Assembly: GCA_047605645.1 (NCBI GenBank)
Contig: JASGFJ010000026.1
Coordinates: forward strand, 1 to 64,000
Reading direction: 5' to 3'
Length of the DNA: 64,000 nt
From: UBA1309 sp047605645
GTDB taxonomy: Bacteria; Bacteroidota; Bacteroidia; Bacteroidales; Dysgonomonadaceae
Shown: one piece after another, positions 60,843 through 64,000 of the stretch
How positions within the stretch are numbered: the stretch's first letter is position 1
How the letters are laid out: every line of letters begins with the position of its first letter
Made by a program: the position numbers and the translations under genes
Notes under the pieces: model-generated
Database searches by the model: none
Seen by the model: the letters and a program-made list of their open reading frames with translations, nothing else
Told to the model about the DNA's origin: nothing

Positions 60843-61613
60843 CTATTGTCTTTTTTGTTGTGCTTCTTTAGCTTTGCGTTTCGCAATCCGTAGATCTTTG
60901 CGTTTGTCCTTTATCAGAAACTTGCGTTTGTGGTAAAGCATCCTGTCGGTAAATAACGCGATATCAAATCCTCGCTCCTGTGCATATCGCGCAGCTACAA
61001 TTTCTACAGCTTCATCGTATTCAAAAAGCCGGCAGAAGTTCAGGGCTCCTTCTTCCAAAGAAACATGCCTGAACTGCATTCTGTTGATATCTACCAGCGA
61101 AAATCTATATCCACCGGATTCTTTCACATAAAGAATATTTCCCGGTGAATAATCGAGGTGAAGGATCGAAGCTTCATGCAATTGTGCAGAAAAAGAAGCA
61201 AATGACTCCAAAAAGTTGTGGTCGTCTCCTTCGCCTTTCGAAAACCAATATTCACGGATCTCACCCTCTGAGGGTTGCTGCAAACTTACAAAATAAGAAT
61301 AAGCGACAAGCCCTTGTTGCTGCTCTATGAGGTAACCAACAGGTATAGGTGTTTCGAATCCGCGACTAATCACTTTTTGGGCATTGTGATAAGCTTTGAA
61401 TGCTTTGGGTTTTCGGAAAAAAGAATAAGCAATCCTGTTAATGAGATGAGGCTTGCGAAATCGTTTTACATTCAGAGATATACCATCAACTTCAAATCGT
61501 TTTATCTGGTTGCGGCCTGAATACAGCGTCGTTCCTTCCTTCTCAAAACGAAAAGGAATTTCTCTGATAAATTTCTCTAAATAGATATACGACTGATTAA
61601 TCTCGATATTCAT
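60843..61613 (-). CDS. LPS core kinase-like protein (WaaP/KdkA family)
   Basis: A 256-residue protein with a eukaryotic-type kinase fold. The ATP-site Lys is probably K50 (LNVKRF), the catalytic loop is H152-x-D154 ... N159 (HLDYSPGN), and the metal Asp is D175 (VDINR). Family members phosphorylate heptose or Kdo of LPS. Neighbouring glycosyltransferases support that role. It lies 9 bp downstream of prfC and 2 bp upstream of the GT4 gene, in one minus-strand operon. Confidence 0.83.
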   Translation of the reverse strand: MNIEINQSYIYLEKFIREIPFRFEKEGTTLYSGRNQIKRFEVDGISLNVKRFRKPHLINRIAYSFFRKPKAFKAYHNAQKVISRGFETPIPVGYLIEQQQGLVAYSYFVSLQQPSEGEIREYWFSKGEGDDHNFLESFASFSAQLHEASILHLDYSPGNILYVKESGGYRFSLVDINRMQFRHVSLEEGALNFCRLFEYDEAVEIVAARYAQERGFDIALFTDRMLYHKRKFLIKDKRKDLRIAKRKAKEAQQKRQ

Positions 61614-61622
61614 CCGATAGTG

Positions 61623-63203
61623 TTAAAACTCCGAGGTGAAGTGGAATTTAATATTCTTAAAATCCTGCTGAGCCATCATCAATACATACGATGAATCGGC
61701 TAGGAATACATCGCGTCCCTGCTTGTCTACGGCCATATACTGTGCTTTTCGCTTTTTAAAGTTCACAAGCTCTTCAGCATTGTCACTTTCAATCCAGCAA
61801 GCTTTGTACAGGCTGATTGGATCCCATTTACATTGAGCACCGTATTCGTGCAGTAAGCGATATTGAATCACTTCAAATTGTAGCTGTCCTACTGTTCCGA
61901 TAATTTTTCGTCCGTTAAATGTATTGGTAAATAGCTGTGCTACACCTTCATCCATTAATTGGTCAACTCCTTTGTTCAACTGTTTTGTTTTCAGCGGATC
62001 GGCGTTTTCAATGTATTTGAACATTTCGGGAGAGAAGCTGGGTAGCCCTTTGAAGTGCAAATCTTCTCCAGATGTCAGCGTATCCCCGATTTTAAAATTT
62101 CCGGTATCCGGTAAACCGATAATATCTCCGGCAAAAGCTTCGTCTACGGTCTCTTTCTTTTGAGCCATAAAAGCTGTCGGTGCAGAGAAACGCATTTGAC
62201 GGTTCAGGCGTACATGTTTGTAATTGACATTTCGTTCAAATTTACCGGAGCAAATCTTTACAAAAGCAATACAGGAGCGGTGATTCGGATCCATATTGGC
62301 ATGTATCTTGAAAATAAATCCGCTAAAGGCTTCTTCCTGAGGTTTCACGATTCTTTCTTCTGCCTGAACAGGGCGGGGCGGTGGTGCGATTTGGCAGAAA
62401 CAGTCTAATAATTCTTTGACGCCAAAGTTGTTCAATGCCGACCCGAAAAATACGGGAGCTACCTGTCCGTCCTGATAAACCTTCAGGTCTAACGCGGGAT
62501 AAACTCCTTCAATCAGCTCAATATCTTCACGCAGTTTGTCAGCTTGACTAGGTTCTATATAGTTTTCGAGTTCAGGGCTATTCACATCCTTAAACTCCAC
62601 ATTTTCTGTTACTATTTGTTTGCTGGGTGTATAAAGATTTAGTTTTTGCTCGTACAAATTATACACACCGCGGAATTTCTGTCCGCTGTCAATCGGCCAA
62701 CTCAAGGGGCGGACACCGATTTTCAGTTCTTCTTCCAACTCGTCGAGTAAGTCGAAAGGATCTTTTCCATCGCGATCCATTTTGTTAACGAAAATCATCA
62801 CCGGTGTATTGCGCATCCGGCAGACTTCCATTAGTTTTCGGGTTTGTGCCTCTACTCCTTTTGCAACGTCTACAACAATGATAACACTGTCTACGGCGGT
62901 TAGCGTACGATAAGTATCTTCTGCGAAATCTTGGTGACCGGGAGTGTCGAGAATATTGATCTTGTAGTTGCCGTATTCAAATCCCATTACCGAGGTTGCT
63001 ACTGAAATACCACGTTGCTTCTCAATCTCCATCCAGTCGGAGGTTGCTGTTTTCTTTATTTTGTTCGATTTGACTGCGCCGGCCACGTGGATGGCACCTC
63101 CAAAAAGCAATAGCTTCTCAGTGAGCGTCGTTTTTCCCGCATCGGGGTGACTGATGATGGCAAAGGTGCGTCTTCTTGCTATTTCCTCTTCTAATTGTGA
63201 CAT
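61623..63203 (-). CDS. prfC: peptide chain release factor 3
   Basis: A 526-residue translational GTPase that recycles RF1/RF2 after peptide release. G1 is SHPDAGKTTLTE (19-30), G3 DTPGHQDF, and G4 NKMDRDGKDP. The C-terminal RF3 domain is complete (GAQCKWDPISLYKACWIES, in part). It lies in an unusual setting, between an HD hydrolase gene and LPS-core genes on the same strand with small gaps (43 bp and 9 bp). Confidence 0.96.
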   Translation of the reverse strand: MSQLEEEIARRRTFAIISHPDAGKTTLTEKLLLFGGAIHVAGAVKSNKIKKTATSDWMEIEKQRGISVATSVMGFEYGNYKINILDTPGHQDFAEDTYRTLTAVDSVIIVVDVAKGVEAQTRKLMEVCRMRNTPVMIFVNKMDRDGKDPFDLLDELEEELKIGVRPLSWPIDSGQKFRGVYNLYEQKLNLYTPSKQIVTENVEFKDVNSPELENYIEPSQADKLREDIELIEGVYPALDLKVYQDGQVAPVFFGSALNNFGVKELLDCFCQIAPPPRPVQAEERIVKPQEEAFSGFIFKIHANMDPNHRSCIAFVKICSGKFERNVNYKHVRLNRQMRFSAPTAFMAQKKETVDEAFAGDIIGLPDTGNFKIGDTLTSGEDLHFKGLPSFSPEMFKYIENADPLKTKQLNKGVDQLMDEGVAQLFTNTFNGRKIIGTVGQLQFEVIQYRLLHEYGAQCKWDPISLYKACWIESDNAEELVNFKKRKAQYMAVDKQGRDVFLADSSYVLMMAQQDFKNIKFHFTSEF

Positions 63204-63246
63204 AATCGATTATGCTCTTCTTTCGGTTTATCTGTTGTTATTTTTT

Positions 63247-63699
63247 CTATTTATGAACATCGAACTTATTCAGGACTGCTAAAATCTGCTGATAAGCTGA
63301 ATGATATTTTTTTAGCCGTTCAATATCTTGCTCTGTCAGATGAGGAAGTCTTGTCAGATTCATATTATCTTCCAAATCGGCTTTCTTGACAATACTCGCC
63401 CATTTATCAGTACATATTTTCCGTATGTATTCTTCGTAACTTTCATTTGCATTCCGGGTGAGCAAAGCAACCCGCGAGGTAATGATTGCCGGAAAGAAAG
63501 TCTCTAATTCTGCAATGGTCCATTCCGGGCAATCTTCCGGTAAATCGTGAAGCCAGGCAATTGTTTTCAGCTCACAGGAATGTTTATCACAAGAAATACG
63601 CTCTGCAACACGTTTGAGGTGTCCGGCATAAGGTTTCCCTGCTTTGTCTGTCTTGTCTGCAAATGCTTTTTTCGCAATCGATATAGCTGTATAAAGCAT
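63247..63699 (-). CDS. HD-domain hydrolase (SpoT/Mesh1-like)
   Basis: A 150-residue single-domain protein. Metal ligands fit the small (p)ppGpp hydrolase/HD pattern: H27 (AGHLKRV), H51-D52 (WLHDLPED), and D111 in KKADLEDNMN, with E55/D56 as the catalytic ED pair. It resembles the hydrolase half of RelA/SpoT without a synthetase, so an alarmone or other nucleotide pyrophosphohydrolase is likely. It sits 12 bp after the rfbD stop and 43 bp before prfC. Confidence 0.78.
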   Translation of the reverse strand: MLYTAISIAKKAFADKTDKAGKPYAGHLKRVAERISCDKHSCELKTIAWLHDLPEDCPEWTIAELETFFPAIITSRVALLTRNANESYEEYIRKICTDKWASIVKKADLEDNMNLTRLPHLTEQDIERLKKYHSAYQQILAVLNKFDVHK

Positions 63700-63711
63700 G
63701 ATTCGAAAAGA

Positions 63712-64000
63712 TCAAAGTTCATCGACCACTTGCTGCAAACTTGCCTTCCATTCCGGAATACGTATTCCGAATATTTCTTTTATCTTGGTTTTATCCAGTA
63801 TGCTGTATTTCGGACGGGCAGCCGGGGTCGGATATTCTTCCGTGGTGATCGGGTTCACCCGGCATGTCGTGATTCCCTTTAATTCGTGGATCGCCACTGT
63901 GAAATCATACCAGGTAGATTCTCCTTCATTGGTGTAGTGATAGATTCCCGATTTGAAATCGCCGGAAGCTTCCGTATAGTTAATGATTTTGAGGATAGCA
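63712..64000 (-). CDS. rfbD: dTDP-4-dehydrorhamnose reductase (3' part only)
   Basis: The C-terminal 95 or so residues of RfbD/RmlD. The gene runs off the right edge of the window, so its start is not visible. Motifs of the family end are clear: GIYHYTNEGESTWYDF, EYPTPAARPKYSILDK, then the final IPEWKASLQQVV. It reduces dTDP-4-dehydro-rhamnose to dTDP-L-rhamnose, the donor for rhamnose in surface glycans. It is upstream of the HD, prfC and kinase genes in the same direction. Confidence 0.9.
   Translation of the reverse strand, partial: AILKIINYTEASGDFKSGIYHYTNEGESTWYDFTVAIHELKGITTCRVNPITTEEYPTPAARPKYSILDKTKIKEIFGIRIPEWKASLQQVVDEL

Noticed and set aside
1..64000. CRISPR array, prophage, insertion sequence or toxin-antitoxin pair
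   Set aside because: No regularly spaced repeats, transposase, integrase, phage structural or paired toxin-antitoxin genes were seen.

Overview
This 64 kb window looks like chromosomal DNA of a member of the Bacteroidota, most likely order Bacteroidales. The evidence is consistent: several promoters match the Bacteroidota pattern TTTG / TAnnTTTG, and Shine-Dalgarno sites are weak or absent before most genes. There are lineage-typical families (DUF2027-Smr, DUF2023, DUF5106/DUF4369 thioredoxins, DUF4136, PepSY-like lipoproteins), a TonB-dependent receptor, and a protein ending in what looks like a type IX secretion (T9SS) sorting domain. The species cannot be named from this window. No rRNA, CRISPR array, phage or insertion sequence was found; there is one tRNA (Gln, UUG).

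Layout. 0.4-7.1 kb: secreted and envelope proteins (PepSY-like lipoprotein, M28 and M48 peptidases, LamG protein with a sorting tail), with wide gaps and a GC-rich palindromic element. 7.6-11.5 kb: a Kef-type antiporter next to a LytS/LytTR two-component pair. 11.8-20.2 kb: tRNA-Gln, tyrS, an LEA-like lipoprotein, DUF2027-Smr, queA, a lipid-anchored thioredoxin-like protein, an ECF sigma factor and htpG. 20.3-28.9 kb: a DPP-IV-like peptidase, then a small utilisation locus (GH3 glycosidase and TonB-dependent receptor) divergent from a Nudix-related regulator, with two matching 27-bp palindromes between them. 29.5-32.9 kb: OsmC, then a cassette of an Lgt-like membrane protein, a small two-helix membrane protein and a multi-cluster radical SAM enzyme resembling tetraether/membrane-spanning lipid synthases. 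33.3-42.4 kb: M16 peptidase, a four-gene ribE operon, a PDZ-DUF4136-PDZ protein and an ABC-F ATPase. 42.7-52.8 kb: housekeeping (rsmG, rplU-rpmA, flavodoxin-DUF2023, TetR-fabG, pnp, a thioredoxin protein, adenine/adenosine deaminase). 52.8-64 kb: a surface glycan / LPS-core cluster of five glycosyltransferases, a phosphoethanolamine/LTA-synthase-like transferase, a polysaccharide deacetylase and a WaaP-like kinase. Its last operon also carries prfC, an HD hydrolase and the end of rfbD, which runs off the window.

Most interesting: an ~87-nt element occurs twice in near-identical form (31040-31126 and 53992-54077). In both places it lies just downstream of a promoter -7 motif and ends exactly 14 nt before an ATG. 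Both copies contain a short ORF. It looks like an RNA leader with a regulatory role that I do not recognise. One copy leads the radical SAM genes, the other leads an LPS-core glycosyltransferase. Together with the radical SAM/Lgt-like cassette, it is the best candidate here for an undescribed system, perhaps in envelope-lipid modification.
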